Notes: a model not told the origin generated them from the sequence alone. Positions 50,250-63,237 are shown, numbered from the stretch's first letter. The stretch: DNA of 64,000 nt from Fragilariopsis cylindrus CCMP1102 (GCA_900095095.1 FMBT01000398.1:62001-126000); one strand, 5' to 3'. Translations and numbers: made by a program.

Positions 50250-51131
50250 CTCAATCCCCATACGTTCCTTTTCCATCATGTGCCTACTGATGTGTTCAGC
50301 ATGGTTAGCAGCAAGCTTTTGTGTAGATAACTGGTCCTCGCGTTGGATTCTTCTATCCTCCGTTTGCGATCACGCGATCCTCCGTTGCATTGACCCTCTC
50401 CTGTCTTCCAGCAAGGAATGTATTCCACATTTGAAGTTTCTTTATGGGATCCTCCTCCAACTTCGCCAATGCATTGGTTCCTAGAATCTTCACAAAAAAA
50501 ATCCAATCTTCTTCTTCAGCACTACGTTGTTCAAGAATTCGTCTTCCACGATCGAGCAAGTGCTTCTTCAGCAATAGCTTCGGCTCGTAATTTGAGTAGA
50601 TCCTTTTTCATGTGCTAGGGTAGACTGTTGACACGAAAGTGTAGAACGGACATGATTTGTTCATGATCTGCCGAACTGTAGCTACTATTGCTGCTGTTTG
50701 CTACAGCTGCTTCTGCTGCTTCTTGACGCATAGCATCCATCTCCATGTTGTGTTCCTCATGCTTCATTAAAGATATCTTATGGAGTATCGCCATTTTCTC
50801 TTCGTTCGTAGAATGCTCCGTAAGAAGCTTCTCGATAGTTTTCTGTTCTGCCTGAACTTTTACTGTTGCTAAATTTGCTTCTGCTATAATTGCATTGTTG
50901 TACAAATTAATTCTCGTCGTGTCGGGATCCTGCTCATCCCCTAGAGTCGAAAGTATCTAATCGGCGGCATCTTGATTTCATACATAACACATGCCTATAA
51001 GCAACATCCGTGTCTTGCTTTTTTATTATCATTGCATAATACATGTATTGCAATTCGTTCGTGGTTTTCCATATATATTGCAATTTTTGTTCGTGTTTTA
51101 TGATTACTTCATGTGACACTCCAATCACCAA
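50250..51131 (-). pseudogene. Broken coiled-coil protein gene
   Basis: Minus-strand pieces run in order: 51131-50934 (VSHEVIIKHEQKLQYIWKTT..., ending in a stop), 50905-50615 (AIIAEANLATVKVQAEQKTI, HKISLMKHEEHNMEMDAMRQ, AAEAAVANSSNSSYSS) and 50574-50276 in two frames (LLDRGRRILEQRSAEEEDWI; LGTNALAKLEEDPIKKLQMW). The Ala/Glu/Lys-rich helical character is shared, so I read them as one former gene with several frame breaks. Introns could explain some of them. The family is unknown. Confidence 0.4.
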
Positions 51132-51681
51132 CCTTTCGTTTTAAATCAATCTCGACCAGTGTGAAATGCCACAAACCGAAATAAGGTTTTATATACAAAT
51201 GCAACTACTAGAGTATTTAGTATTGATATACCGTAACTCTGTATTATAACAACCACACGTGTACGTAGTATAATGCGACACGAATTATAGTAGTAGGTCC
51301 TAGTAGTATATCATGTCAAACGAGAAAAACACTAAATTACAAGGAGAAGGAGCACCGTTAAAAAAAATGGACGAGGAAAAGACAAACAGGAAAACTGTAG
51401 TAGGTAATAAATTCTAGAGATACGACAACTTCAATTATTCATCGACAAGTATAAATATCTGTATTCCTAATCATTATTCCTATTCAAATTGTTACTGCAC
51501 GTTTTGTGCTCATGCCGGTGTCGATTTACTTTACACGGTTATGTGTAAGTTTTATTACTACTAAGAGTAGCTGCTGGTTCCACCGTCATTACTATCGTCT
51601 TTTTTATTGTTGTTGTTGTTGTTATTGCTCCTGATGAGAATGTTGTCGTTCGACTCTACTCCAACTTCAACGATGACAATG

Positions 51682-53664
51682 TCAATAACGATGAGGACTA
51701 ACCGACAGTAGTTTCATTACAATATCAGGTTCTCTCCGCAACAAAAAATACACACAATTTAAATGAATATCTTCATCAATGGCTGCTGTTATTAGCGCCT
51801 CAGTAATATTGATTGGTGTGTCCGAATAACGAATGAGTATGTCTTCTACGACCTTCATCACATCTTCGGGATCAAATACTTCTTCGTATGTTCGAAAACT
51901 TATTTGACAAGCTAATAGGAAGGGAGTGGGACCGAACCCACTTCTCTGGAATAATAAACTAATACCTTTCTTTTTAGGATAATAACGAATTCCATATTCG
52001 AATACCATCCGAAAGTTTTGAATGGTATGTGTCGCAGCAAGGTGAAGTGGCAGCCTTCCAGTTTGTCCGTCTGTTTTGATTAAAGAGGTTGGATCCCATT
52101 CAACTAGAAATCGAAATTTTATTTCTGAGATTTCACGGTATTTACACGATAGCACCACTAAACCATACTCCTGGATGTCTTCTTTTTTGAAATAACCCAT
52201 TTGTCTCAATCGTATCAACACATTTTGAATAATTTCGTCTGCGTCTGCGTCTTCATCCCCACCTTCATGAACGAGGTACTGTAGAATATTATCCCCGTAA
52301 TTACCTTCAATCAACAATCCTCCTCTTTCTTCTTCTTCAAACAAGCCGAACTCTAATGCTAGTCGAGCTAGGAGGAGAATAAAAGACATAGTACTGTATC
52401 TGGATGCTATATATTGAATGGGATACATATTGGAGCGTCCTCCTCTTCTTGACAGGACTTCTGGGAACACCCGTAAAGCAGTTTCAACTTCAGCTTCTGT
52501 ATCACGGTCGCTATCTAAATCAATTTCACCATCATCAATACCAGTGTCGTCGTACGCGTGGACGTTACAAAACATATCATGGATATCATTTTTAGTTCTA
52601 GTAGGGAATGCATCCACCATTTCATTAATTTTATTTCTTGTACGCAAAGGAAATTCATCGTGCTTTTCAAGGACTACAATTAATTCGACGCGTTGTCTTC
52701 TACATTCCACCTGCCACTGCTGTGGATCTGCTGCTTCTGCTTCTGCTCGTTGGTGTCGATCATATCTCGAGATGTGAAGCATATCAGTGCTATCATCATT
52801 TTTAGTTCTAGTAAGGAATGCATCCACCAATTCATCAATTTTATTTCTGGTACGCAAATGAAATTCATCATGCTTTTCAAGGACTGAAATTACTTCGACG
52901 CGTTTTGCAAGTTGATAGGGTATATCTTCTGCTAATACCACCCCCGCTTGTTGCAATTGTTTTTCTAATAACTGTTGTCGTCGTTCTGCTATTTGAAGTT
53001 CATCTAATAAACGTTGTATTTCAATTGCTGCATCTTTTGAATTAGTATTTTTGGAATTATTGTCATTATCATCATACTCATCATCCTCATCATCGTCATC
53101 ATCGTCCTCTACGACGGTTGGGTCCGTAGTAGTAACGGGAACCGATTTTTCTTCTTCTACGTCGTTCACATCTGAATCGACCGAGACCGGGACTACTGTT
53201 GATGATGATCGTGTTGGTAATATTTTTGCTGGTGTTGATGATGCGATTGTTGTTGTTGTTGTTGTTGTACTCATATTACTTACTACAGTTGATGCATATT
53301 CTGTTGTGGGTGAAGCATCTCCTTCACCATGTACACCAATAAAATCGTCGTCGTCGTCAGCAGCAGCTTCTGCTTGTTGTTGTCGATCGTCTATCTCGTC
53401 CATCCTGATTCTTTCTTTTCTTTCCATAGTATTTCTTTTCATAGTACTATGTAGTGTACCAGCAGCAGCAGCAGCAGCTTCTGCTTGTTGTAGTCGATCG
53501 TCTATCTCGTCCATCCTGATTCTTTCTTTTCTTTTCGTTCGTAGTACTATGTTGTGTACAGTATTACAATAAATAAAAATCAATTGTAATACAGTTAGTA
53601 GTACCGTAAGTTTGCTTACGTTCGTTAGCTTGTTGCTTCGACGCCGAAAAGTGCTAGTAGTCAC
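51682..53664 (-). CDS. Ankyrin-repeat-like protein with N-terminal membrane segment
   Basis: Intact 660-residue ORF. Residues about 19-41 (LTVLLTVLQLIFIYCNTVHNIVL) form one hydrophobic segment, a signal anchor. Two copies of RKERIRMDEIDDR.QQAEAAA follow (about 45-65 and 81-101), then Thr/Ser and Asp/Glu low-complexity, a coiled coil (210-250) and two copies of VLEKHDEF.LRTRNKI.E.VDAF.TRTKND (about 262-295 and 333-366). The C-terminal half (about 400-660) contains FPEVLSRRGGRSNMYPIQYI, LARLALEFGLFEEEERGGLL, the ankyrin-like DGQTGRLPLHLAATH and a final DEDIHLNCVYFLLRREPDIV block. That layout matches a large diatom family of ankyrin-like proteins I recall from Fragilariopsis and Pseudo-nitzschia. 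The role is unknown; protein binding is inferred. Confidence 0.65.
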   Translation of the reverse strand: MTTSTFRRRSNKLTNVSKLTVLLTVLQLIFIYCNTVHNIVLRTKRKERIRMDEIDDRLQQAEAAAAAAGTLHSTMKRNTMERKERIRMDEIDDRQQQAEAAADDDDDFIGVHGEGDASPTTEYASTVVSNMSTTTTTTTIASSTPAKILPTRSSSTVVPVSVDSDVNDVEEEKSVPVTTTDPTVVEDDDDDDEDDEYDDNDNNSKNTNSKDAAIEIQRLLDELQIAERRQQLLEKQLQQAGVVLAEDIPYQLAKRVEVISVLEKHDEFHLRTRNKIDELVDAFLTRTKNDDSTDMLHISRYDRHQRAEAEAADPQQWQVECRRQRVELIVVLEKHDEFPLRTRNKINEMVDAFPTRTKNDIHDMFCNVHAYDDTGIDDGEIDLDSDRDTEAEVETALRVFPEVLSRRGGRSNMYPIQYIASRYSTMSFILLLARLALEFGLFEEEERGGLLIEGNYGDNILQYLVHEGGDEDADADEIIQNVLIRLRQMGYFKKEDIQEYGLVVLSCKYREISEIKFRFLVEWDPTSLIKTDGQTGRLPLHLAATHTIQNFRMVFEYGIRYYPKKKGISLLFQRSGFGPTPFLLACQISFRTYEEVFDPEDVMKVVEDILIRYSDTPINITEALITAAIDEDIHLNCVYFLLRREPDIVMKLLSVSPHRY

Positions 53665-54854
53665 AATTAATATGAATCCTTTTACTGTGTACAGTGCGGT
53701 AATTGTATTATTGGGTATCGTTTTATTACTTGTATCGACTAACTTTTACAGTAACTTACCGTACTCACGGTATAGTTTATATCATCAACAACGCAATGAA
53801 TTATTTTGCTTTTGTCTTTTTCTCTTCATTACCCATTATTCCTAAAAATAAATAAATAACACGTTACAATAAACGATTTTTATACGTGTCTTTTTACGAT
53901 AGTCGTAGCTTTGCTTATTATGACTACGACTAAGACTACGACACGTAGTACGCCTACAATACTGTACGTACTTCCTCCGTGCAACGCTTATTTCACCCGC
54001 GCTATCGCGTGGAAATTTAGCGTCTTATTAACACGCTATCACTCAAAAAACTAAATAATGCCCAAAAAATTACTAGCAAATACTAGTAAAAACTATACAT
54101 CATTCAACTGTGTGCAACTCTATCAATAAACAATATCTTTCAAAATTTGAAGTTTCCGTCTAAACTATTATTCTACACAGATTTCATATATCAACATCCA
54201 TAAGGTTCTACCCTAGCTGAAATAGGCAACCTGATAGACTAGATTAGCATGTGTGAAATGCAGGTTAAAAAAATCTGCATATCAGTGAATGATAAGTACC
54301 GCACCTCCATGCCGCTGAGCGGCTGGGCGGAACCATCATCTCCATCATCATTCTTCTCACATTATTTTGATATTATTGATTCATTTTGATTCCATTATCA
54401 ATCAATATATATATATATCAATCAATCAGTTGTTGTTGTTTTTGAAAGAACAAATAGAAGAGTGTTTTCGTTCGCGCACCATTGAGCCGTAGTACAGCTA
54501 CTAAGACGAGACTTCAAGTACTGAAACAACCATCAGTACCGTCTCGGCAGGAGATTATAGTTTGGTATAACATTAATTTATGATCATTGAAATGGTGTGT
54601 AAGAGTTGAGGTATGCTAATGATGTCGTTGGCGATGCATCCTTCACGATGAGCAAGTGTCAACGATGACCCAGAGGTTGAATTTATCCAATTTTTAACGT
54701 AATATCGCGTACCTTTTGGTTGGTTTCTAATGCATTTGTTATGGAGTATAGGAGCAACCATACAATATAAATGCTAAATAAACCCAAAAATATTTCCATA
54801 CCCTTGCCCATTTTGGGGGAAATTTAACACACCCAATATACAATCAGTGTTAAA

Positions 54855-54927
<73 letters not shown>

Positions 54928-55516
54928 CATTCGAACCATCTCCACCATCAGTAGCAGCAGCAGCAGCATCGGAAGGGATGAAGCAAGAAATCACATATCA
55001 TGTGTTCAAAAAAGGGCGCGGGAATTTGTATGATCTTATATGTATAAGTGGGTATGTTCATACATATATAGCGTAAGATGCTGCGATTAAGCGTTGTCGA
55101 AATGTGTGTGTGTGTGTGAGTGTGTGTGTGCAAAAAACTAGAAATTCCTTTACTGGTGTGAGAGGGAGGGGGAGAGAGCATATATGCAGAAAACTATAGT
55201 TTGAGAGACTAGCGATTCTCGTTGCATACCAGCTGACAAAAATAAAATACACCGACCATACTAAGAGCCTACTAAAACTAGATCTACTGTAGGTATCATG
55301 TACTTCAATTTAATTTATTTTAACTGAGATTATTTATCTACGTTATGATACAAATATATTAACAAATATTATTATAAGGGTCCACTACGGTTGCCCTCTG
55401 ATGAAAACTAATCTTGATAATTCCTTCACAGACCATCATCAAAATTTGAATACACACAATATGGTTCTTCTACGGTACGATACGGTACGGTACGTATGAT
55501 AAGTGGAAACCCGTGG
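53665..55516. other. Intergenic, repeats only
   Basis: No supportable gene. 53870-53960 has imperfect palindromic CGACTAAGACTACGAC-type sequence. 54290-54440 loosely resembles 1284-1430. 54573-54761 is a short minus-strand frame of unknown meaning. A CTCCTG array lies at 54857-54928 and CA/GAGA runs at 55100-55175. Confidence 0.5.
54857..54928. repeat. CTCCTG hexamer array
   Basis: About twelve perfect tandem CTCCTG units. No coding context on either side. Confidence 0.95.
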
Positions 55517-58274
55517 TTATATTTTTGGTAGGATAACGTGATCAACGATATGCAATACACCATTAACAGCACCATAATTTGCTTCAGTAATTTTTGGCCA
55601 ATCCCTTACGACATCTCCGTTACCGATTCCAACCTGATATTTTCTTTGAATATTGTTTTGAAGTTCTCGTCTACCTCCATTGAGTTGACTAACAACAAGT
55701 GCGTTGTCTATAAATTCCTGTCTGAAACCATTATTGTTGTTGTTGTTTTCACCACCACCACTTGCTAATTGACCAACAGCATCATGAATTGCTTTGTTTA
55801 AGCCATCATTGTTGTTGTTGTTTCCACCACCACCACCACCACGACACAGTGTTGTAGTTTCTTCATTACTTTCCATTAAATATTCGTTGCCACACAGTAA
55901 CTGTTTTAAGTTAAGTCGACTTTCACTTAATATGTGATTTCGAACGATGGTACGAAGTACAGGAAGTCCTGCTGGTTTATTAAAAAGAAAATCAAATGTG
56001 TCATCATCTAATAAATTGAATGCATTATTTGTTGGACCGAATACAGTATACTGACGAAATTTTCTACCAACAGTGTTACCAACATCATTATTATTGTTGG
56101 CATCAAATTGATCAGTAATACTATTGACACTGGCAGCAATTTGTACTTGATTAAAACCATTCTTGAACTGGTTAGTATTAATTTGATCGACAATACTTTC
56201 GACATTATCTAGACTGAAGAAATCACTATTTTGTTGAAGGTTACGTCGTCCACCACGACCAACATCTAGTAAAGATGCCTGTCCTGTAATAAGTAAAGCA
56301 TAACAGAATATACCAAGGCTACCATTATTATCTGCTGAACAAATTATATCTAATAGATCTGCTGCATCTGTTGGAATTACCCTACCCCTAATATCATCAT
56401 TATCAACATCAAAGAATGTAGGATTTTCGGACGGTTCTTCAGATTGAGTCGGAAATTCGGATGGTTCTTCGGATTGCGTAGGATTATCAGATGGTTCTTC
56501 AGATTGTGTAGGATTATTGGATGGTTCTTCGGATTGTGTAGGATTATTAGATGGTTCTTCCGATTGTGTAGGATTATTGGATGGTTCTTCCGATTTTGTA
56601 GGATCACCCGATGGTTCATTCGATGGTTCCTCTGGAGTTGGATGTTGACTAACTGATGGTGATTCTGTTGGACTTTTACTTGGATGTGGTGATGGTGCAG
56701 GAGAAGGTGCCGGAGAAGGTGCAGATGATGGTTCCGAAGTTGGTGCAGGGGATGGTAGCTCGGATGGACTCTGTGATGGTTCAGGACTTGGTACCGGTGA
56801 TGGTTCCCCCGTTTGTGGATCGGTTGGATTTGACGATGGTTCAGGACTAAGTCCCGGTGAGGGTTCCGCCGTTGGATGAGTAGTTGGAGGAAGTGTTGGC
56901 TTCAATGTTGGAGTAGGTGTTGGATCAGGCTGTACGATAAAAGTTTAAAAAGAAAAGTAGTGCAAGAGTTAGTTATAGAAAGTGTACATACCTCATGTCA
57001 ACCGTACATCATGCATATGCATGCCTGCATGCCTGCATGCCTGCATGCCTGCATGCCTGCATGCCTGCATACTACCGAATACTTCCATTGTATTCGTATA
57101 CATATTTACGTTACGTACCGTTGGACTCTTTGTTGGATGTCTTGTTGGTTCCGGTGTTGGTCCTTTTGGCTTCGCTGGAAAAGGATCTTGACGTCCAGGA
57201 TAAGGTTCAGGAACAGTAGGATAATACGGATTGGCATGCACAGGCACAGGTTCTTTATATTGAGGTTTAGGAACAGCAGGATAATGCGGTTGAGGATATC
57301 CTACCGGCGGATGCGTAGGATAAGGTGTTGGCATAGGCGTTGGACGAGGAGTTGGAACTGGTGTAGGTCGTTCTGTCGGTCGTGGCGTTGGAAGTAACGT
57401 TGCTATTTTTGTTTTTGTTTTGTGTGCCGAGAATCGAATCAATGAATCAATGAATTATGTGATGGAGCAGCAGGATTTTTCTGTTAGAGATTGTGTTGGA
57501 TAAATTAACAGTAGGCACATTCTCGGATAACAGGAGAAAAGAAAAGAAAAGAAAAGAAAAGAAAAGAAAAGAAAAGAAAAGAAAACAAACCAAAAAGCAA
57601 CGATGCCCTTCTTCAAGACAACAACATAGGAACAAAAAACTTACGTTTCGCTCCAGTAGGATACGGTGTTGGTGGCTTTAGTCCTACTGGATATTGATTC
57701 GTATATGCTTCTGGTTGATGTTGCGGATATTGTTTTCCTGGTGGTGGTGGTGGAACTGCATATGGTGTAGGCATTTTTGGTACAGCAACAAAGTAATCAT
57801 CAGTTTCATATCTATCATATGTTGGTTCTGGTTCTTTAGGATACGATGCCACCGGTGCTGGTTTTGGATACGTTGGTGCCGGTTTAGGATACGTCGGTGC
57901 TGGTTTTGGATGCGTTGGTGCTGGTGGCTTCATTTTATAGAACTCTTGTGTACGAGCTCCATCACTAGTATCAGTGGGAGTTTCTTCACTAATATCAGTG
58001 GGAGGTTTATTACCACCCGTACCAAAGAAACTTGGGTCAACATTCATAGCCTTCATATCGTCCTCTGTAATCAAACCTCGTTCGTTGATCTTTTCTCTGT
58101 TGTTGTTGTTGTTGTTTAATGGTAACGATCTCCTATCATCATTGATGTTGTTGTTGTTGTTAATAGCGCTACCTACTTGAGGTTGCTGCTGCTGCTGTTG
58201 CTCATCAGTGACTGCTTGAATACCTCCTCCAACTAGCAGCAGTGCCAAGAGTAATATCATTGACATCCTCCTTT

Positions 58275-58308
<34 letters not shown>

Positions 58309-58329
58309 AACCATCAATATTTTTATCAT
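55517..58329 (-). CDS. Secreted proline-rich FAS1 (fasciclin) protein, three exons
   Basis: Join on the minus strand: exon 1 58329-57645, intron 57644-57403 (GTAAGT...TAG), exon 2 57402-57119, intron 57118-56930 (GTACGT...CAG), exon 3 56929-55517. The frame is continuous and gives 793 residues. The start could be Met1 or Met22; Met22 (MSMILLLALLLVGGGIQA) gives a classic signal peptide cleaved near residue 39. Then come a Gln/Asn region, Pro-rich stalks (KPAPTYPKPAPTYP, PTPRPTERPTPVPTPRPTP, SPAPSPAPSPHPS), about six SEEPSNNPTQ repeats (436-496) and a FAS1 domain (about 511-793) with its H1 box (YTVFGPTNNAF, 617-627) and H2 box (NGVLHIVDHVILP, 779-791). FAS1 proteins mediate adhesion or matrix assembly, so a cell-wall or mucilage role is inferred. 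An Asn-rich insert splits the FAS1 core. Confidence 0.85.
56930..57118 (-). other. Intron 2 with an 8 bp tandem repeat
   Basis: It holds about seven copies of CATGCCTG (57013-57070). It begins GTACGT and ends ACAG in phase 0. Confidence 0.8.
57403..57644 (-). other. Intron 1 with a GAAAA tandem repeat
   Basis: It begins GTAAGT and ends AATAG in phase 1. On the plus strand it contains about eleven GAAAA units (57535-57590). Confidence 0.8.
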
Positions 58330-58612
58330 CTTGCTTGGTATATGTATTCCTCTCTCGTTAGTTCTGGTAATTAATAAATTACTTACTAATGAACAGATGC
58401 CTTGCTTGTATTTGTTTACCCTCTTTAATAAATCTACTACTGTACTGTACTGTACGGAACTTTTTCCTTTCTGTCTCTGTCTGTATGTAAATGTAGGTTT
58501 AGTGAGTAACTAGACCTGCGAACTGCAATATACGGCGAAGGTGACACAAAATTTTAACGGTATGTTTTTTTCGTTCTTTTACTTTCTTAACTACTACAAT
58601 ACTACACCATCA

Positions 58613-58632
58613 TAACGTTACCGGTAACGTTA
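58613..58632. promoter_or_regulatory. Perfect 20 bp palindrome upstream of the FAS1 gene
   Basis: TAACGTTACCGGTAACGTTA reads the same on both strands. It lies about 285 bp upstream of the FAS1 gene start. It could be a binding site for a dimeric regulator; there is no direct evidence. Confidence 0.3.
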
Positions 58633-59513
58633 CTCTCTTTTCTAAAATGTGAGCATAAAACTACGACCTTTCATCCATTAAAATCGTTATTAGGGCGTAG
58701 TTTGAATTAACTGTTCATTAAAACGCGATCATAATCATTTAGAAGATATGACTGAAAGTCGGTATTGGGCAACGGACATTTAAAAAAAAGTATAACGGTA
58801 TGTGTGTGACACGCTCTCCGCTTGTTTTTCGCTTGTTTACGTACTTAGGACAGGCGACACACATACCGTTTTTGATTTCATCTCTACTACGAATGTACAG
58901 TGTACTAAGTTAGGCACAGTAGTAGAATAATAATGTGATGTTACTGGATCGGAATCATGCATTGCTGCTGCTGCTATTTGTTTAGAGATGGAAAAAATAA
59001 TGCTGCTGACTGCTTGCTTACTATGTTGCATATAATCACGGTATCATTTTTTTTTCAAAGCTATCAGAGAGGATGAATAATGATAGAGATTATATGATGA
59101 TGTTGGAGCATGGAGAGTAGGAATAATAATTTGGGTTTGATATCATTTTCAACAACTATCATCATTGGTGCAACCTTGAGTAAAAATGGGTATGTTGTCT
59201 TCCCAACTTTTCCTAATAACTAATGTGAGGAAGTAAAATAGAAAAATATGGTGGCTATTCATGCTCCATCCATGTGTGGAAAAACTTTTGAGATTATGGT
59301 CTAATTCAAGTAGTTTAGTGTACATACTCTATCTTGATTCCATTTTTTAATATGAGTGCATGAGGTCTGTCTACCAGTTGGAAACAACCAACTGTTGGAT
59401 AAGAATTTGTTGATGATACTCAATACACAATCATTTTGCCACCCTGATGTGTGTTAGTCTTCTAATAGCATCATCCGCAATCCACAATCCAAAGTGCATG
59501 CAGCAGGCGCTCC

Positions 59514-60260
59514 TTCATCTCACAATGTAGGCACACACACAGCATGCACACATCAGCTTTGCATGAGATCTCTTGTTCAGGACACAAAGCAGGGCAGAAC
59601 TTCCAGGAAAATAATGTTTCCTTTTTGTCAGAGAGAAATCCTCTAACTTACCATTATTTGTGTTATAAATAAAGGTTATAAATTAGTGGTATAGGCGCGT
59701 CTTCATCTCACAATGTAGGCACACACACAGCATGCACACATCAGCTTTGCATGAGATCTCTTGTTCAGGACACAAAGCAGGGGAGAACTTCCAAGAAAAT
59801 AATGTTTCCTTTTGGTCAGAGAGAAATCCTCTAACTTACCATTATTTGTGTTATAAATAAAGGTTATAAATTAGTGGTATAGGCGCGTCTTCATCTCACA
59901 ATGTAGGCACACATACAGCACACATCAGCTTTGCATGAGATCTCTTGTTCAGGACACAAAGCAGGGCAGAACTGAACTTCCAAGAAAATGGTTCCTTTTG
60001 GTCAGGGAGGAATCTTCTACCTTTTCATTTGTGTTATAAATACAGTAGTAGATATAATTTAGTGGTAGGCTCTCCTTCATCTCACAATGTAGGCAGACAC
60101 ACAGCACACATCAGCTTTTCATGAGATCTCTTGCTCAGGACACAAAGCAGGGTAGAAATTCCAGGAAAATGTTTCTTTTTGGTCCGGGAGGAATCTTCTA
60201 CGTTTTTATTTGTGTTATAAATATGTGGGTTTTGTCCCCCTATTATGACTACACTATACC
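59514..60260. repeat. Four tandem ~188 bp units
   Basis: The phrase TTCATCTCACAATGTAGGCA starts at 59514, 59702, 59890 and about 60075, so the unit is 188, 188 and 185 bp. Each has TTGCATGAGATCTCTTGTTC (slight variants), GACACAAAGCAGGG, a TTTGGTCAG..AG.AATC part and TTTGTGTTATAAATA. The first two are nearly identical; the last two are more diverged. Confidence 0.95.
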
Positions 60261-63233
60261 AATTATTAGGTATATATTTGTTTGGGACACACTGCCATTG
60301 ACGAGGCCCACTTCTTTCACTCTAAGGATACACCAAAACCAAACCAGCACTCTATTCAATAATGTGATTGTTTAATAGTAATAAAAGGCATTACAGTATC
60401 TTTTTCCTATCCAGTATTCTATTGTCTAATTCATATTTCTTCTCTCTCTTTTGCACCTCCCATAATGTGGCCAAATTTTACTCTGTATTCAAACCTAACA
60501 TATCAAATTCAACTGCAGGACCAATCCCCTTGTGTTTTGTTAGAGATTTGTTTCCTTGCTTCCCTCATTAGTTTTAATTTCTCTTCAAGGAAAGGGTGCT
60601 ATTGGTGGAAAGAATGTAAAGAAAATCAATTATCATGTGGTGAATCATGTCTTTGCTCTGAACTTAATCTAACCTTATGTCAGAAAAATCTCCCTTTGGT
60701 AGGTAGGCATATTCTATTATTTGGATTCATGCTGTAATATTATTGTATTCTATATCAGGGTATGCAATATGGTATGATGACGAACTAGATCTGGGCCATC
60801 CTCCTTACCCCTCCTGACCTAGATGATAAATAGATGATGTGCACCCCAAAAGGTGCAATAATGGTGAAAATGTGGAACAATTTGCTGTCTCTACCTATAT
60901 CCTATATGCGTTGACTCCTATCCTACTATTAGATTTGTGGGAGACTAGATGTTAATTGAGGAATCTATTGAATATTTCCTCTTGCAACCCTCTCTTTTGG
61001 ACTATTCAGAGCCATTGGAGACAGATCCATTCGGAATATTACAGTTACATACATAGACATATTGTTTGTCATTACCCCTTGCCTTTCATAATTAGATGAC
61101 AGTTGATCTATACTCCTGTTAAGCGCTTCAATTATGCCTTATTAACATGTTGGTGACATTATGAATTTTTTTATTTGTGTCTCTTATGATTGCATGTGTG
61201 CAGTTGCGCATTCAACTCCTCAAATATTCAGTCATGATAGTGAGTCACTAATCTGTTCATATGATTTAAGTTGAAACAATGCTTGTGTCTGTTTGTACTG
61301 TTGTGTTGTTCACTATGGTACTGTCAATATGGACCACGGTCTCTGTTATTCTTATTTGTTGCTGACACACATCTATACTCTAGGGTTATGTTTGGGCTGC
61401 TCTTTTGGCAGTCTTCCGTTGTCCTTATTATTCCTTAATTTGTAGAAAAATGATATCAATTGGTTGTTATTTCATCCTAGCGTTAACTCATTATATCGAA
61501 ATATGCGCTTTCATGCTCAAACCTTAGTTTGCTCTTTTAACAGCCTATAGCAGATTCTAAAATCATGGCATGCCTACTTCTAGACTACGTACAGGATAGA
61601 TAGATAGGTTGTTGATACTGTAGTAAAATATAATATAATTGTGAGCCATTAGTGTATTGCATTGCACTAGTTACGAGTTGTTACTTGTGACTAAACAAAT
61701 GAATCAGTCCCAGTCCACGGCACACAGGGTAGGTTGTTTGCTATAATTTACCATTAGTTTTGTCAGTGCAGATCTTCCCAAAATGTACTACTCTGCATTC
61801 GTGTGCTTTGGCTATAGATTGGTGGAGCTGGTGGAGCTAATCATTTGACAAACACGTCACTGCCAACACCACTTACACCAACTAGAAGCCCTTGATGGGT
61901 TACGTGGATGAGTGGGTTACATGCCCCAACTCGAATAATAACTTCCACCAAAATGGGTAACTTCAAGCTAAACATGCTTTTATTGCTGCAGTAGAGAGGT
62001 TTGCAATGAATATTACTGATTTAAATCTCTAGTTAAATGTATGTATAGAAGTTCTTCTTAAACAGTATTTATTAATCGCTTGGATCCATACAGAACTAGA
62101 ACTTGCCTGGCATGTTGTGACAGTTGCTATGCAGATAAGCCCATCCCCATCCCAATAATTCCAATAATACAATGCTTTATCACGGACAATATGGAAAGAG
62201 TGCACTCTACCACTAATGACCAAAATATGACACTCAGCCCAAAACACATGCTGATGCTGCACCTTGGTGTCTTGAGTGAAACTTTCCCTCCCAATTATCA
62301 GCATTATTAAGCTCTATAATCCAACACCTTGCTACTGTACTAAGCCAACCAATCCATATTGATAGAGTGATGGTCATTAGATTCCCATTTTCATGCTGAT
62401 GGAATAACTTTCCATTTAAATTTATTGTCATGATTTTCCTAGTAGAAGGTATCTCATCATGAGTGTTGGAAGAGATTCCTATCACCAATGTACCTGTTGT
62501 ACTTCCTGTGTGCGTGTCATGTGTCAGGCAGGTTTTGGTTCCAGAAACAGTAGACAAACATAGCATAGCCACCATCAGATGTAGGTTAGACATTATGTGT
62601 GATGGTGTATCCCCTATGTTAGTGGTAGTGGATGCAGTTGTTGGAGGTAAACAACAATAATTACTCTGCATCATCAAACAATCAAACAAGCAGATGAATT
62701 CCATGTCAATGATATCAGAACTTCAAGTATAGTGTAGGCAAATGATATGTGTGTGTATTACCTCTATGTCATGAAAAGTAAGATACTACAATGATCATAA
62801 TGGATCCAGTTGGTTGTTGCTAGTAGTAGACATCAGGAACATTTCTGCACCAAGGACAAATAATATGCCTGTTACATAGGTGTTTAGCAAGAGGGATCAC
62901 ATTCTTGATAATAGTAAGTAGTGTTTTTACATTATTATTATTCCATGATGTGTAGAATAATCAATTGTTTATACAGAGATTCACACAGCTACACACTACT
63001 TCTAATAGATAAATGTGCTCATTCCTAGTGTTAGATCTATAATGTTCATGGTTATGAACTGCTGTGTGTTGTGTGAGGCTACCGATGTTTTTCACCTCAC
63101 TCACACTACTACTAATATCTTGATAAATTAATTGTTTCAACAAAAACTATGACCATACCACCACAGGGGGATGTAAGATAAGGTAGGTGAACAAAGGATA
63201 AATCTAAATTCAAAAATAAAACTTCAGAAAGAC

Positions 63234-63237
63234 AAAA
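63234..63237 (-). terminator. RNA polymerase III terminator (T4) of tRNA-His
   Basis: A TTTT run on the minus strand 12 nt after the tRNA 3' end. Confidence 0.6.

Larger units (their letters stand above)
46873..51681. other. Gene-poor region with repeat-family fragments
   Basis: No complete gene is supported. It includes a copy of the 7.17 kb sequence (47570-47645), short protein-like frames (48177-48449), members of two dispersed families (48880-49440 and 49757-49855), a small ORF (49392-49748) and a broken coiled-coil gene (50250-51131). 47221-47560 and 51140-51680 show nothing recognisable. Confidence 0.5.

Noticed and set aside
53051-53572. 173-codon Ser/Val-rich plus-strand ORF
   Set aside because: Antisense of the acidic and Thr-rich part of the ankyrin-like gene.
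62029-62704. Two minus-strand ORFs as a real gene
   Set aside because: They overlap in different frames, have no recognisable motif and no clear start context; kept only as a remark on the region.
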